In this document: in pieces, positions 15,742 to 16,822 of the stretch
Numbering within the stretch: position 1 is the first letter of the stretch
Layout of the letters: every line of letters begins with the position of its first letter
Source: an uncultured Bacteroidales bacterium
Lineage (GTDB): Bacteria; Bacteroidota; Bacteroidia; Bacteroidales; UBA932
Length of the DNA stretch: 16,822 bases
Direction: 5' to 3'
NCBI GenBank assembly: GCA_900317065.1
Contig: ONFK01000045.1
Coordinates: 1 to 16,822 of the forward strand
Notes under the pieces: model-generated
Database searches by the model: none
The model's input: the letters and a program-made list of their open reading frames with translations, nothing else
What the model was told of the DNA's origin: nothing
Program-made: the position numbers and the translations under genes

Positions 15742-16822
15742 AGAAACTGCTAATTGTCTGCACTGTTTTTGTGCCGTTCGCTATGCGTGCGCAGGTGCCT
15801 GTCGTCAAGAAGGCGCCCATGGCCGTAACATCGGAACTGCCTTCCAGCGTCGACAACTCCCTCAACAAATATTTTCCTCCGCTGATAGACCAGAAAGGCG
15901 GTTCCTGCGCCCAGGCCTCTGCGATAGGATACATGTACACCTACGAGATGAACCGCCTGCTCGACAGGGATGCATCTGCTTCTGCCGCAAACAGGTTCTC
16001 ATATCAGTATACCTACAACTTCGTAAACGAGGGCCAGGACAACGGCTCCTTCGGCTGGGACGGCCTTGGGCTTGCGACGGCCAACGGGGTCATTACAGAA
16101 GAAGACTGGCCGGTGTCCGGCGCCACTTCTTTCAAATGGGCCACCGGCTACGACAAATACCTTACGGCCATCCATTACAAGGCTAAATCCTTCGAGATGA
16201 TACCCCTGGAAAAGTGGGAGGACCTTGCTGCCGTAAAGCAGTTCCTTTACAACCGTGGAGTCGAAGGGAGTGCCGGAGGCGTTGTGGTTTTTTCCACATA
16301 TGCAGGCGACTGGAGCATGGACAAGGCTTATGCCGGGCCTTCTGAAACAGGATACAAATGCATCCAGACAAAACTTGGAACGGACGGAGGCCATGCCCTC
16401 ACCATTGCCGGATACGACGATCTGGTGGAATTCACCACTCCGTCGGGAGAGATTGCGAAGGGCGCTTTCATCGTGGTTAATACATGGGGTTCCTATGCGC
16501 ACGACAACGGCCGCTTCTATCTGCCTTATTGGTTTTTCTTCAACTATACCAAGGCGACCAGGATGTCGGACTATGTGACCAGTGTGGAGCCTTACTACCA
16601 GGAGCCTAAAATCGTATTCAGGGTTGGTGTAGAATGTGATTCCCGCAACGACCTTTCGTTCCAGCTCGGAGTGTCGGCAAACCCTTCGGATCAGGTGCCA
16701 CAGCACAAGATGCAGGTGAGGATTGCCGATCATCAGGGAGGAGACCACCCCATGCAGGGCGCGTGGTGGCCGAACGACATTGAATTTGGATTCGACTTCA
16801 GCAGCGTCGCTCACCTGGTAGA
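15738..16822 (+). CDS. Secreted papain-family (C1) cysteine peptidase, 3' end outside the window
   Basis: From ATG 15738 the frame is open to the window edge (361 full codons). The signal peptide is MKKLLIVCTVFVPFAMRAQ. The papain motifs are all present: FPPLIDQKGGSCAQASAIGY with oxyanion Gln52 and nucleophile Cys57, TDGGHALTIAGYDD with His219, and AFIVVNTWGSYAHDNGRFYL with Asn248. FGWDGLGLATANGVITEEDW (~105-124) matches the usual papain G-x-A-xxxGI-xxE stretch. Gln to Cys is 5 residues here, one less than in papain. There is no propeptide of normal size; only ~25 residues lie between the signal and the core. After residue ~275 a beta-rich region begins (PKIVFRVGVECDSRNDLSFQ), so more domains likely follow, possibly a type IX sorting domain. 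The start overlaps the previous gene's stop (ATGA), tying it to the peptidase operon. Confidence 0.9.
   Translation, partial: MKKLLIVCTVFVPFAMRAQVPVVKKAPMAVTSELPSSVDNSLNKYFPPLIDQKGGSCAQASAIGYMYTYEMNRLLDRDASASAANRFSYQYTYNFVNEGQDNGSFGWDGLGLATANGVITEEDWPVSGATSFKWATGYDKYLTAIHYKAKSFEMIPLEKWEDLAAVKQFLYNRGVEGSAGGVVVFSTYAGDWSMDKAYAGPSETGYKCIQTKLGTDGGHALTIAGYDDLVEFTTPSGEIAKGAFIVVNTWGSYAHDNGRFYLPYWFFFNYTKATRMSDYVTSVEPYYQEPKIVFRVGVECDSRNDLSFQLGVSANPSDQVPQHKMQVRIADHQGGDHPMQGAWWPNDIEFGFDFSSVAHLV

Overview
The window looks like a chromosomal segment of a Bacteroidales bacterium (phylum Bacteroidota). The reasons are -7 boxes of the TAnnTTTG type instead of sigma70 -10 boxes, a TonB-dependent receptor with an N-terminal CarboxypepD_reg-like domain, DUF4876 and DUF6850 family proteins, a PheS with a Cys cluster, and weak or absent Shine-Dalgarno sequences. 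Genus cannot be fixed from the sequence alone; an Alistipes- or Rikenellaceae-like gut species is one guess.

Layout. (1) Bases 1-2330 are an accessory, visibly AT-rich stretch. It holds the 3' end of an unrecognised gene, a 59-residue protein with a ribbon-helix-helix-like start, a 363-residue exported protein that seems built from two related halves, and a convergent 56-residue phage-like protein. It ends in operator-like TGTCCC repeats, TGGGATA repeats and a hairpin. (2) At 2325-2345 lies a degenerate copy of the 3' end of a tRNA gene. The intact tRNA-Ser(GCT) is at 2568-2654 on the minus strand, with its own promoter and a near-perfect terminator. This arrangement suggests integration at a tRNA-Ser gene. 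(3) Bases 2721-5933 are conserved chromosome: a secreted C69-type dipeptidase (minus strand), then, divergently, a small exported protein and pheS, closed by a 12-bp hairpin terminator. (4) From 6081 to the right edge, six plus-strand genes are packed with gaps of 3-11 bases or 4-base ATGA overlaps, so they probably form one operon. They are a TonB-dependent receptor, a DUF4876 lipoprotein (frameshifted here), a DUF6850 outer-membrane barrel, two paralogous secreted cysteine peptidases of the gingipain-like clan CD with C-terminal HEAT-like repeats, and a papain-family (C1) peptidase cut by the window edge.

The operon is the most interesting part. It pairs an energised outer-membrane importer, a surface-type lipoprotein and a second barrel with three exported cysteine peptidases of two unrelated clans. 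The simplest reading is a system that cleaves an extracellular or periplasmic protein and imports a released peptide or cofactor. The substrate is unknown and the joint function is inference from gene order. The DUF4876 gene carries an apparent one-base loss near 9212. Either this copy is broken or the base is a sequencing error.
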